In this document: in pieces, positions 10,477 to 21,278 of the stretch | Position numbering within the stretch: the stretch's first letter is position 1 | Layout: each line of letters starts with the position of its first letter | From: Lachnospiraceae bacterium | GTDB lineage: Bacteria; Bacillota; Clostridia; Lachnospirales; Lachnospiraceae | Direction: 5' to 3' | Assembly: GCA_021628825.1 (NCBI GenBank) | Contig: JAJXRY010000001.1 | Coordinates: 1,054,001 to 1,118,000, forward strand | Length of the DNA stretch: 64,000 bases | Notes under the pieces: generated by a model | Databases searched by the model: none | What the model was told of the DNA's origin: nothing | The model's input: the letters and a program-made list of their open reading frames with translations, nothing else | Position numbers and translations under genes: made by a program

Positions 10477-10500
10477 AAAGGGGTAAGCCGAAGCCTCCCC
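10477..10500 (-). terminator. Probable terminator after aspS
   Basis: On the minus strand GGGGAGGC-TTCG-GCTTACCCC is followed by TTTATT, 50 bases after the aspS stop. The stem has one bulge. The remaining 200 bases up to the dus gene hold only AT-rich sequence. Confidence 0.55.
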
Positions 10501-10548
10501 TCTATGTTTTGATTTATTGTAACTATCTGTTTATCATCTTTTACAAAT

Positions 10549-12312
10549 CTAATCTTCCTTCGGAAGATCAATCTTAATATGCACATCACGGAGCTGCTTC
10601 TCATCTACGGCAGAAGGTGCTCCCATCATGACATCCTGTGCCGTCTTGTTCATCGGGAACGGAATGATTTCACGGATACTCTCCTCACCGGCAAGCAGCA
10701 TAACCATACGGTCTACACCCGGTGCAATTCCTGCATGCGGAGGTGCTCCGTAACAGAATGCATTGTACATGGCCGGGAATTTTGCTTTCACTGCATCTTC
10801 GCCCAGGCCTACGATTTCAAAGGCCTTTACCATAATTTCCGGATCATGGTTACGAACTGCTCCGGAAGATAATTCGACACCGTTACATACCAGGTCATAC
10901 TGATAAGCATTAATAGAAAGCGGATCTGCGTTGCACAGTGCATCCATACCGCCCTGCGGCATAGAGAACGGATTGTGACAGAATTCCAGTTCTCCGGATT
11001 CTTCTCCGATTTCATACATCGGGAAGTCTACGATCCAGCAGAATTCATAACAGTTCTGCTTCATATGTGCTTCACTGTTCATTCCAAGATATTTCCGTAA
11101 TACGCCTGCCCCTTTCAGAGCATCGCCCTTCTTACCTGCGGTAAGACCTACGAAATCACCTTTCTTAAGGCCGAGCTTTTCGATGACTGCTTCTTTACGC
11201 TCCTGCAGGAACTTCGCAATTCCTCCAACCAGTTCGCCGTTTTCATCCAGCTTGAACCAGTAAGCCTTCTGGCCGCTCTGTACTTCAACATCGGCACAGA
11301 TCTTATCAATTACCTTACGGGTTGCCGTGAACTGATCCACCACAATGGCTTCCACGCACTGTCCATCGAAAGGTCCGAATCCACAATCCGCAAGCACCTC
11401 TGTTGCATCCTGTAATACCAGATCAATTCTTAAGTCCGGCTTATCCGAACCATACTTCTCTAATGCATCACGGTAAGAGATTCTGGCAAACGGTGCTTTG
11501 GATGCTTCTTTATAAATACCGTACTTTGCAAATACGGGAGGTAATACATCTTCAATAACCGCAAATACATCTTCCTGGGAAGCAAATGCCATTTCCATAT
11601 CGAGCTGATAGAACTCACCGGGAGAACGGTCTGCTCTGGCATCCTCATCACGGAAGCAGGGTGCGATCTGGAAGTAACGGTCAAAACCGGAGGTCATCAA
11701 CAGCTGCTTAAACTGCTGCGGTGCCTGCGGCAATGCATAAAACTTGCCCGGATGATTACGGGACGGAACCAGGTAATCCCTCGCTCCTTCCGGAGAAGAA
11801 CAGGTCAGAATCGGAGTAGTGATTTCCAGGAAATCATGCCCGGTCATTCTCTGACGCAGCTCTGCAACAACCTTGCTTCGAAGAACGATCTTTTCTTTCA
11901 CAGCAGGATTACGCAGATCCAGATAACGGTATTTCAGACGGGTTGCTTCATCCGCTTCCTTACTTCTGTTAATTTCAAACGGAAGTTCATTGTAAATACA
12001 CTTGCCAAGTACCTGGATATCTTCCGGTACGACTTCGATTTCACCGGTAGGAAGGTTGCCGTTCTTGCTGGAACGCTCCCGGACTGTTCCGGTGATGGAT
12101 AACGTGGACTCATTATTGACGCCGCTTAACTTGTCCATCATCTCTTCAGTCTCCACAACCACCTGGGTGATTCCGTAAAAATCTCTTAAGATCAGGAATC
12201 CGAGATTCTTACTTACCTTTCGCATATTATCATAAAATCCGACCAGCGTAACCTTCTCTCCCACATCCGGGAGTCGTAACTGGCCACAGTTATGTGTTCT
12301 TGACTGTACCAT
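10549..12312 (-). CDS. aspS: Aspartyl-tRNA synthetase
   Basis: A class II synthetase that charges tRNA-Asp. The N-terminal OB fold (QLRLPDVGEKVTLVGFYDN) is followed by the catalytic core with motif 2 CFRDEDARADR, a bacterial GAD insertion in the middle, and motif 3 GIAPGVDRMVMLLAG. The length from the chosen start is 587 residues, normal for bacterial AspRS, and the frame is intact. I place the start at ATG 12312, where GAGG is spaced 6-7 bases upstream. An in-frame ATG at 12411 lies inside a perfect hairpin and would add 33 non-conserved residues. Transcription probably starts from a promoter at 12498-12527, giving a leader of about 180 bases with nested hairpins. Confidence 0.95.
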   Translation of the reverse strand: MVQSRTHNCGQLRLPDVGEKVTLVGFYDNMRKVSKNLGFLILRDFYGITQVVVETEEMMDKLSGVNNESTLSITGTVRERSSKNGNLPTGEIEVVPEDIQVLGKCIYNELPFEINRSKEADEATRLKYRYLDLRNPAVKEKIVLRSKVVAELRQRMTGHDFLEITTPILTCSSPEGARDYLVPSRNHPGKFYALPQAPQQFKQLLMTSGFDRYFQIAPCFRDEDARADRSPGEFYQLDMEMAFASQEDVFAVIEDVLPPVFAKYGIYKEASKAPFARISYRDALEKYGSDKPDLRIDLVLQDATEVLADCGFGPFDGQCVEAIVVDQFTATRKVIDKICADVEVQSGQKAYWFKLDENGELVGGIAKFLQERKEAVIEKLGLKKGDFVGLTAGKKGDALKGAGVLRKYLGMNSEAHMKQNCYEFCWIVDFPMYEIGEESGELEFCHNPFSMPQGGMDALCNADPLSINAYQYDLVCNGVELSSGAVRNHDPEIMVKAFEIVGLGEDAVKAKFPAMYNAFCYGAPPHAGIAPGVDRMVMLLAGEESIREIIPFPMNKTAQDVMMGAPSAVDEKQLRDVHIKIDLPKED

Positions 12313-12338
12313 GACTAACCTCATTTCCTTGTGTTTTT

Positions 12339-12471
12339 GTAACTGTTCAGTACCTTCACCGTTACGATGCAAAATCCATTCCAAATCGGCTTCGCCGATG
12401 GGATTTTGCATTACTGAATCATTTTCTTACGGTCTCAGCAGTAAATGCTTCGACCTGTACTGAATAGTTAC
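12339..12471. repeat. MITE-like nested inverted repeat in the aspS leader
   Basis: The outer arms GTAACTGTTCAGTAC (12339-12353) and GTACTGAATAGTTAC (12457-12471) match as inverted repeats at 14 of 15 positions. Inside is a second perfect hairpin: ATGCAAAATCC (12367-12377) with GGATTTTGCAT (12401-12411), tipped by ATCGGC-TTCG-CCGAT. Similar T-rich sequences (TGTGTTTT) flank both ends, which could be a target duplication. The arms resemble those of the element at 23065-23251. Confidence 0.6.
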
Positions 12472-12497
12472 GTGTGTTTTATCACTAAACCGTATGT

Positions 12498-12527
12498 ATT
12501 ATAGCACAGCACATCCTTTACTGTCAC
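12498..12527 (-). promoter_or_regulatory. Promoter for aspS
   Basis: Minus strand GTGACA, an 18-base spacer, then TATAAT preceded by TGC (extended -10). It lies just upstream of the leader hairpins. Confidence 0.65.
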
Positions 12528-12557
12528 TACTCAAAAACAATCTTCTGATGATCTTTC

Positions 12558-13471
12558 CTATTTTCTTTTTTTATCCTCATATCTGCTGAAAAAGGCACAC
12601 TCCTCATCATTACACCGGTCTGCCTCCGGCAGCCGGCAGTTAATATGAAAGACATGCGCTACCTCTTCCTTTTCCTTGCTTCCATAAATATGCAGTTCAC
12701 TGTCAATTCCCACGCTCTGCAGTTTTTCATACATCGGCTGTGCATTCGGAAGTGTAAAGTCATGAACTGAGCTCATAATAAATGCCGGTGGGAAATCCAC
12801 AGTCAGATAATGCAGTGTGTCAAGGCTCTTAAGTCTTGCCTTCGCCTCTGGGGGTATCATCATAAATATCCTCTCCTGCATATTCCTTAAACACATCAAA
12901 ATCAAGATTAGCTTTCGGATCATGGGTATCATATACTCCACAATTAAGCCCCACTGCACGAACCTTAAGCCCCGACGGAACAAACGGGAACTGCTTTGCA
13001 TATTCGGGATTAGAGCAGATCGTCAGATACTGTGTGGAGAGCTGTGCTCCTGCCGAGTCTCCTACTACAAAAAGATGATCCGTATCAATCGCATACTCTT
13101 TCGCATGATCCCGGACAAAGCAGAATACCTGATTGATATCCTCTAAGGCTGCCGGATATTTATGCTCCGGAGCAAGACGGTAGTTAAAGTTCACAAAGGT
13201 AAATCCCCGCTGTGCCAGCCGCATTCCATAGAACTGGTACTGTTCCTTGCTTCCATAAACCCAGCCTCCTCCATGGACACTGATAATCGTTTTCTGCGGT
13301 TTTGTTACCTCTTTCTGATGATAAATATCGAGCAGATTGTCACTTCCGTATGGTCCGTAGGAAATATTGTCAAATCTCACAATGTCCTCCGGCGTGGTAA
13401 GTCCTTCATCTCTCTTGTCATCACTGATTTTTCCAGTTTACCCGGATATCCCTTACCTTTTCACTTAACAT
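12558..13471 (-). CDS. Alpha/beta-hydrolase, HSL-type esterase (frameshifted)
   Basis: A carboxylesterase/lipase-like enzyme of about 304 residues. It has the oxyanion motif HGGGW, the nucleophile elbow GDSAGAQ, and a late Asp/His region (VHDFTLPNAQP, then HVFHINCRLPEA). The gene starts at ATG 13471 behind a strong AAGGAGG. An A5 run near 13430 must lose one base to join MLSEKVRDIRVNWK to ISDDKRDEGLTTPEDIVRFDN. A G5/C5 run near 12850 must lose one to join EDIYDDTPEAKARLKSL. The physiological substrate is unknown; short acyl esters, possibly acetylated sugars, are plausible. Confidence 0.8.
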
Positions 13472-13515
13472 ATCCTTTTCCTCCTTCATTACTGTATAAA
13501 TCCTTTCTTATTTTT

Positions 13516-13741
13516 TTATTGAGCATCCTTTACCTTTCCTGCTTCTACTTGCTTTTCGGAGATCTCTATATCTCTGTACATAGCAATCTGTCTCATGGTT
13601 GACTCATAAATCTCCATGCTCATAATTACCATATCACCATAGCCATTTTTTAGTAACATAAATAGGCTCATCTGTCTTGTGACACATATCAGATATCTCA
13701 GATGTATTCTTCAAATCTTTAATTGGAATTATTTGTGGCAT
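13516..13741 (-). CDS. Phd/YefM-type antitoxin, orphan (one frameshift)
   Basis: A 75-residue antitoxin of the prevent-host-death family. It reads MPQIIPIKDLKNTSEISDMC then, after removing one A from an A6 run near 13650, EPIYVTKNGYGDMVIMSMEI, the typical Phd/YefM fold with the conserved TKNG..D segment. Start ATG 13741 follows GAGGAGG. The C-terminal, toxin-binding part (RDIEISEKQVEAGKVKD) is short but present. No RelE/ParE/Doc toxin gene follows: only 44 bases separate it from the esterase start. It may be an orphan, or its partner may be elsewhere. A palindrome overlapping the promoter fits autoregulation. Confidence 0.75.
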
Positions 13742-13760
13742 AATATACACCTCCTCGATC

Positions 13761-13778
13761 ATGGTCTAATTATACCAT
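13761..13778 (-). promoter_or_regulatory. Palindromic operator over the antitoxin promoter
   Basis: ATGGTCTAATTATACCAT is an 18-base near-perfect palindrome (16 of 18 positions). On the minus strand it contains TATAAT, so a dimeric antitoxin bound here would block transcription. Confidence 0.55.
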
Positions 13779-13844
13779 AATTATGCCCTATTTCAACTTC
13801 TTTTATTCCTTCTTTTATTCATCTAACCTTATTTGATCCCTTAT

Positions 13845-14545
13845 TTATCGTACTGTTTTTCCAAAAGCCATTGCCTTTATAATCGGGGGAGCACTCATTA
13901 TTAATTCATTTGTATTATCAATCGTGCAAATCTCATTATAGACAATATCTTTCATATCACGTGGGGTAAACTCAAACTCAAAAAAAGTTGTTTTTATTCG
14001 ATCTTTCAACAGACTATCGTCAAATACGCCAACCAATGAACAGGATTTTTCCTTTTTGTAAAATATGTAGTAAATTTTTTTCTCTTTGGAATACTCACAA
14101 TACAGATCATAATTCACACAATAGCTTTCAGCCTTAAATTGTTCCATTTTTATGATCAAAGCTTTCTTTTTGATATTGAAGGTCTTTGATATTGAATGCT
14201 AAAAAAGGTGCAAATATTTGTCTGCATGAACAGACATCTGTAAGCACATGTACAATATATCCTAAAAAAAGAAATCCCTATTATACTTGTCACAATTACC
14301 AACATAAAACGTCCTGATACTTTCAAGCCAGTCATGAAACTCGCTTTCTTTCGTCACTTTTTCCCCAAATAGCCTCTTCTGCAAATAAATGACTTTTTTC
14401 CTTCATGATACGTGTGTAGTCCGGACTTGCATGGACTGCATCCGGGGCAATTGCTCCCACAATATAAGTTGAATAATCAACAGGCATCTTAATATCTTCC
14501 AAAACCTTTTTCTGCTATCAGAATATGCGTCATCGTATATGCCAT
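13845..14545 (-). CDS. Zinc-dependent phospholipase C-like protein (damaged or frameshifted)
   Basis: Starting at ATG 14545 the repaired translation reads MAYTMTHILIAEKVLEDIK, then VGAIAPDAVHASPDYT, KEKSHLFAEEA and FFLGYIVHVLTDVC. These His/Asp positions match the metal-binding pattern of the zinc-dependent PLC/S1-P1 nuclease-like family. Shifts are needed near 14510, 14375 and 14268, and near 14160 to enter the last 104 residues (MEQFKAESYCVNYDLYCEYS and on). The region is more AT-rich than its neighbours. Both indel artefact and real decay are possible. The function in Clostridia is unknown. Confidence 0.55.
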
Positions 14546-14580
14546 TCTTCTACCTGCTTTCCTTCGCCATCTAAAAATTT

Positions 14581-14620
14581 AAAAAAATGGCGGTCAATGA
14601 CATTACATCAAAGCCCGCCG
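14581..14620 (-). terminator. Intrinsic terminator after prfA
   Basis: Minus strand GGCGG...CCGCC stem with an inner TGA/TCA pairing, followed by ATTTTTTT. It lies just after the corrected prfA stop and closes the rho-prfA gene block. Confidence 0.8.
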
Positions 14621-14632
14621 CTTTTTCATTAA

Positions 14633-15704
<1,072 letters not shown>

Positions 15705-15821
15705 CTTTCCACTCCTTATTTGTTTCGGAATCCTTACCAGACATATCCTGCTATTGTTATGAGAATTCCCCAACCTGCTTATTCATCATTTTTCAATATT
15801 GTTTCAACTATACGCTTTTAG

Positions 15822-15831
15822 GTTTACATAA
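15822..15831 (+). repeat. GTTTACATAA motif copy (intergenic)
   Basis: Exact decamer in the 150-base gap between the corrected prmC stop and the prfA start; otherwise the gap shows nothing but AT-rich DNA. Confidence 0.6.
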
Positions 15832-15854
15832 CTTTTATATTTCTGTCCATATGC

Positions 15855-16692
15855 TTATAAAATCGGCAGTCTTCCACTCACCACACGATCAAGACCTGCA
15901 AAAATCCCTACAGACATCGATCTCCTTAAAGCCTGCTTCGCGAAGAAGCTCACTCACTGCCTGCGCCTGCTCACTCCCGATTTCCAGGAAAATCTGTCCA
16001 CCCCGGTTCAGGTAATCCTGCGCCCCGCCAATGATTCTCCGGTAAAAGTCGAGCCCGTCCTCTCCTCCATCCAGTGCAATATACGGATCATATTCCCGCA
16101 CCTCTTCCATCAGTGTCGGAATGATCTCCCGTTCAATATAGGGTGGATTGGATACCAGAAGATCAAACTTCCCGGTCACCTTTTCATACAAATCACTTTC
16201 CAGAAAATCTGCTTTGATACCAAGTGCTTCCGCATTCTGCGCTGCTACCTGCAACGCTTCCTTCGAAATATCCACACCAATACCTTCACAGTCGTTCGAG
16301 TAATGAAGAAGACTTAACAAAATACACCCGGATCCGGTACAAAGATCCAGAATCCGCATGCCATCATGCAGATACCGCATCGCTTCTTCCACCAGAATCT
16401 CGGTATCCTGTCTTGGAATCAGCACATGCCCATTTACCTGAAAGCGCAGTCCCATAAAGTCCTGATAACCTAAAAGGTGCTGCAACGGAACATGGACCGC
16501 TCGCTGCTCCAACGCCCTCCGGTACTGCTCCTCTTCTTCTTCGGACACCTCCCGGTCTCCGTGACAAAGCAGTGTATTGTGATCGGTTCCACATACCTCT
16601 TCCAGCAAAAGCCTTGCATCCAGTTGTGCCTCGCCAATCTCTGCTTCTTTCAGTTTCTGCATTCCCATCAGAAAGGCTTCCGTATAATTCAT
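15855..16692 (-). CDS. prmC: Release factor glutamine N5-methyltransferase (frameshift near the end)
   Basis: This SAM-dependent enzyme methylates the glutamine of the GGQ loop of release factors. The SAM site is ILDLCTGSGCILLSL, and the substrate-glutamine motif NPPY lies in LLVSNPPYIE. The N-terminal helical domain (LDARLLLEEVCG) is typical. A T5 run near 15900 needs one base changed to give the normal end CRDFAGLDRVVSGRLPIL, total about 279 residues. Its ATG overlaps the DUF1385 stop by 4 bases (ATGA), so translation is probably coupled. Confidence 0.93.
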
Positions 16693-17715
16693 TCTTCCTC
16701 GGTTCCTTCCTCATCGTCATCGGATAAGGCTCCATCCTTCATCCAGGATTCATCCACTTCATATCCGAATTCTTCATACAGATAATTCTTCCAGTCAAAA
16801 ACTGCCTCAACGGATTTGATCGCTACTTCAATCATTTCTTCATCCGGCTCTTTCGTCGTCAGTCTCTGCAGCCACATACCGGGAGCAGAAATGATCCGGA
16901 TCAGGATGTTGTCACTGCGTCCTGCCAGACGGATAATTTCATAGGAAATTCCCGCAATCACCGGAATCAGTGCGATCCGGAGCAGTACACGATATACCGG
17001 ATTCGATACCCGGATAAAGAAAAACAGGATAATACTTACAAATACCACGAAAAAAACAGGAAGCTGGTTCCGCACCGCTTATGAATACGGGAGCTTTTCA
17101 TCGCATTGTATACGGTAAGCGGTCTTCCCTTTTCGATACAGTTGATACATTTATGCTCTGCACCATGATACTGATACAGACGATGAATGTCCTTCATCAG
17201 ACTGATTGCCACAATATAAAGTAAAAAGATTGCAATCCGGATGACACCCTCAATAATCGCAAGCAGGGAATCGTTCCGGATAAATCCATTCAGCAGCGTG
17301 GACAGATAATACGGCAGAAGAATAAAAAAATCGCCACGGCCAGCACGACCGAAAGCACTGTGGTAAATCCCATTAGGATCTTCTCGCCGCGTCCTCCTGA
17401 AATCTTATCAAGTGCCCTATCCAGCTTCGTTTCCTCTGCTTCTCCGTCCTCGTAAAACTGGGCAGAATGATTGATACATTTCATGCCAAGGCGAAGAGAG
17501 TCAATAAAATTAAAAATGCCGCGTAAGAACGGAATCTTCGTAATTCTGCTTTCCGGAAAAAGTCCACGGAACACATCCACCTCGACATCAATTTCACCAT
17601 CGGCTTTACGGATTGCAACCGCATAATCGTCTTTATTCTTCATCATAACACCTTCCAGAACGGCCTGACCGCCGATTCCGGAGTAGTGTGCGGATTTTTT
17701 TCTCTTTTTCGCCAT
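16689..17715 (-). CDS. DUF1385 (YqhQ-like) membrane protein (frameshifted)
   Basis: A conserved multi-span membrane protein of about 342 residues, of unknown function. The N-terminus is MAKKRKKSAHYSGIGGQAVL, followed by EGVMMKNKDDYAVAIRK, the family hallmark; several hydrophobic segments follow. The last part (YRVLLRIALIPVIAGISYEI) ends in a very acidic tail. Two shifts are needed, at the A7 run near 17325 and near 17080. I use ATG 17715 as the start; an upstream ATG (17769) would overlap the rpmE end and lacks conservation. The position between rpmE and prmC is the normal one in Clostridia. Confidence 0.85.
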
Positions 17716-17776
17716 TTTTAAATCTCCATTACAAAAAAGGTTGAGATGATGTAACACCTCAACCTTCATCGTTTCA

Positions 17777-17983
17777 TTATTTGCTTGCTACGCCATACTT
17801 CTTATTGAACTTATCAATACGTCCGTCAGTTCTTGCAGCCTTCTGCTGTCCTGTGTAGAATGGATGACATTTTGAACAAATTTCTACGTGGATATCTTCT
17901 TTTGTAGATCCTGTTACGAATGTGTTACCACAGTTGCATGTTACAGTTGCCTGATAATAATCAGGATGGATTCCTTCTCTCAT
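17777..17983 (-). CDS. rpmE: 50S ribosomal protein L31, zinc-binding form
   Basis: A 68-residue large-subunit protein at the subunit bridge. It begins MREGIHPDYYQATVTC. The four zinc ligands are Cys16 and Cys18 (CNC) and Cys36 and Cys39 (CSKC), so it is the zinc-containing C+ form. The KYGVASK tail is typical of Lachnospiraceae. The frame is intact. It sits between rho and DUF1385, the usual order. Confidence 0.97.
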   Translation of the reverse strand: MREGIHPDYYQATVTCNCGNTFVTGSTKEDIHVEICSKCHPFYTGQQKAARTDGRIDKFNKKYGVASK

Positions 17984-18096
17984 TTTTTCACCTCTCTATT
18001 ATCATTTCTCATATTTTTCTGTTCTCATCCACTGTGTTTCCTACGAAACAGCTTTTTTTAAGTATATCATAGGTATCATGCCTTTGCAAGCACTTT

Positions 18097-19537
18097 TTAT
18101 AACCATTTGATCTTCTTAACCATATTGACAAATTCCTGGTTGTTTCTTGTTTTCGCAAACAGATCCAGGATCCTGTCCAGCGATTCTTCCGGCTTTAATC
18201 CGTTCAGAGCCTTACGGATGATATTCATGGCCTCAAGCTCGTCCTGGGATAACAGCAGGTCTTCCCGACGGGTACTGGATCTCGGAATATCGATGGCAGG
18301 GAAAATTCTCTTCTCGGACAGCTTCCGGTCAAGCATTAATTCCATATTACCGGTTCCCTTAAATTCCTCGTAAACCACATCATCCATCTTGGATCCGGTA
18401 TCTACCAGTGCAGTTGCCAGAATCGTTAATGATCCACCTTCACGCATGTTTCTCGCCGCGCCAAAGAACCGCTTCGGCATATGTAATGCAGCAGGATCGA
18501 GACCACCGGATAATGTTCTTCCGCTCGGAGGAACAATCAGGTTGTAGGCTCTTGCAAGTCGTGTAATACTGTCGATCAGAATTACAACGTCCTTTCCATG
18601 CTCTACTAAACGCTTACCACGCTCAATAACCATTTCAGATACACGCTTATGATGCTCCGGAAGTTCATCAAAGGTAGAATAAATTACTTCCACATTTGGT
18701 CCTTCAATTGCTTCCTTAATATCGGTTACTTCTTCCGGACGTTCATCAATCAGCAGAATAATAAGATGTACTTCCGGTGAATTACGTTTTACGGACTTCG
18801 CAACATCCTTTAACAGGGTTGTCTTACCAGCTTTCGGAGGGGATACGATCATACCTCTCTGTCCCTTACCAACCGGACTGATCAGATCCATAACCCGCAT
18901 TGCTATACTTGCTCCCGGCATCTCCAGATGAAGACGCTCATTCGGGAAAAATTGGAGTCATGTCTTCAAAATTGTGACGTTTCGAACTCTCCTCCGGCGT
19001 ATAGCCATTGATGCTCTTCACATATAACAGTGCCGCGAACTTCTCTCCCTGTGTACGTACTCTGGTATTTCCCTCCAGAATATCACCGGTCTTCAGTCCG
19101 AAACGACGGATCTGGCTCGGAGCCACATAGACATCGTTCTCACCGGGAAGATAATTCTCACATCGGATAAATCCGAATCCATCCGGCATAACCTCCAGAA
19201 TACCATGTGCACTGACTCCACTGTCCAGTTCCTCTATTGTCTTTTCCTCTTCGGTCTGGGACTGTTTTTCTTCTCTGGACTTTGTTTCTTCCTTTTTGGT
19301 GTCTTCTTTTCCTTTTACTTCTTCTTTATTCTTTGTTTCCCTGCGTTCTGCGGTTCTGGATGCCACAACGCCCTTGGGTTTCTGTATGCCCTTGCCTTCT
19401 GCCTTATCTTTTTCGTCTGCTGCAAGCATTGCCTCTACCAGCTCGTCCTTTTTCATGGTTGAAATGCCCCGCAGACCTCTTGCTTTTGCTACTGCTTTTA
19501 AATCAGCAAGTGCTAAAGACTCATACTTTTCTCTCAT
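18097..19537 (-). CDS. rho: Transcription termination factor Rho (one frameshift)
   Basis: Hexameric RNA helicase that ends transcription. It starts at ATG 19537 (MREKYESLALADLKAVAKA) behind GGAGGAGAG. The N-terminal helix bundle is followed by a Lys/Glu-rich insertion (about residues 45-100), then the cold-shock-like RNA-binding domain (GILEVMPDGFGFIR). The ATPase core has Walker A PPKAGKTTLL and Walker B VILIDSITRLARAYN. A T5 run at about 18945 must lose one base to join MTPIFPNERLHLEMP. Corrected length is about 480 residues. Charged insertions of this kind are common in Firmicutes and Actinobacteria. Confidence 0.95.
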
Positions 19538-19721
19538 ACTCTCCTCCAAATATCTATGAAAACTGTATACCATTATTACATTTCTAAAGGGAATTTTTCT
19601 TACGAATTGCAAATGATTTGTCATACAATAAAGTGATTATACAACATTCATTTCCAAAAAGGAAAGTAAATTTTTAAAAAGATTTTTTTGGCAAATTTTC
19701 AGCAAAATGAGACATCATTAT

Positions 19722-21262
19722 CTACTCATTCAGTGACTGTTTGACCGGAACCTCGATCTTACGGTTATAGCATGCAAAAGTATCCTCCACCCATTTTTTG
19801 TCTGGTTTTTTTGTCACAAGGCTCACAAGCGGAACCAGTATAAGCCCTGCTACCATGGCAAAGGCGCCGGCATTAATAGGAGACTGTAATACCGTCGGGA
19901 AGGAGCTCCGGAAGAACAGATTCAGCGTCATCACCCCGACACCAAATATAAAGCTTACATAACAGGCTGCCTTGGTCGTCTTTTTCCAATATAAACCGTA
20001 CAGGAACGGTGCAAGAAATGCTCCTGCGAGCGCGCCCCATGATACTCCCATAAGCTGCGCAATAAAGGTCACGTTACTCTTATACTGTACAATCGCAATA
20101 ACAACGGAAATTGCAATAAATACCACGATCAAAAGCCGTATAATGAATACCTGCTTCTTTTCATCCATGTCTTTCACTACATGATCCTTTAATACATCCA
20201 GTGTCAGTGTTGAACTCGACGCCATAACCAGCGAGGACAATGTGGACATGGAAGCAGACAATACCAGGATCACCACAAGTCCTATAAGAAGATCCGGGAG
20301 GTTCGAAAGCATTGCCGGAATCACGGCATCATAACCGTCTGCCGCAATGTCAATCTGACTGCTGTACAGTCTTCCGAATCCACCAAGAAAATAGCATCCT
20401 CCTGATACCACAACTGCAAATAAGGTAGAAATGATGGTTCCCTTTTTAATAGAAGCTTCACTCTTAATCGCATAGAACTTCTGCACCATCTGCGGAAGTC
20501 CCCAGGTTCCAAGGGATGTCAATACAACCACACCTAGCAGATTAAACGGATCCGGGCCAAAGAAGGACGCAAACACACCGGGCTGCGTGGACGCTGTCGC
20601 ATCTTCTACATTGGCAAGTCCGTTTAAGGCTTCTAAGAAACCGCCATTACTTTTTAATACAGCTGCAATTACCACAACAATACCGAACAGCATGATAAGT
20701 CCCTGCAGGAAATCATTAATTGCCGTTGCCATATACCCGCCTGCTACCACATAAATACCTGTCAGTACTGCCATGACAAGAATACAGACCGTATAATCAA
20801 TATGAAACGCCATTCCAAACAACCTGGATAATCCATTATAAAGCGATGCCGTATAAGGAATCAAAAATACGAATACAATCACAGATGCCGCAATCTTTAA
20901 ATTCTTAGACTGGAAACGTGTGCCAAAAAAATTCCGGCATGGTCGCACTGTCTAAATGCTGTGTCATGACACGGGTCCTTCTTCCCAAAACCACCCAAGC
21001 AAGCATCGAGCCCAGCAATGCGTTACCGATTCCGATCCAGGTCGAAGCAATTCCGTATTTCCATCCGAACTGCCCGGCATACCCTACGAAAATAACTGCC
21101 GAAAAGTACGAGGTTCCATAAGCAAACGCCGTAAGCCACGGACCGACACTCCGTCCGCCAAGTACAAATCCATTTACATCTGTTGCATGCTTTCTACAGT
21201 AAAAACCAATTGCCAGCATTATTCCGAAAAATATCACCAGCATTAATATTTTTGATAATCAT
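19722..21262 (-). CDS. Sodium:solute symporter, SSS family (frameshifted)
   Basis: About 513 residues with roughly 13 membrane helices. Family features include GFVLGGRSVGPWLTAFAYGT (N-terminal helix 1-2), AGGYMATAINDFLQGLIM with the SSS signature, and LGTWGLPQMVQKFYAIK. The start is ATG 21262 behind GGAGAG. Shifts occur at the A5 run near 21245 and at about 20930, within PEFF. It lies only 16 bases after an acyl-CoA synthetase gene on the same strand, so the two are probably co-transcribed and the transported solute is likely a carboxylate. Its overall look is closest to the Na+/proline or pantothenate branch. Confidence 0.85.
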
Positions 21263-21278
21263 AAATCTCTCCTCTTTA

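Noticed and set aside
10549..12411. AspRS start at ATG 12411
   Set aside because: That ATG is inside a perfect hairpin, and the extra 33 residues match nothing in the family. ATG 12312 has a good ribosome binding site.
12339..12530. T-box ahead of aspS
   Set aside because: No GGTGGNACCGCG core and no terminator with a U-tract; only nested palindromes are present.
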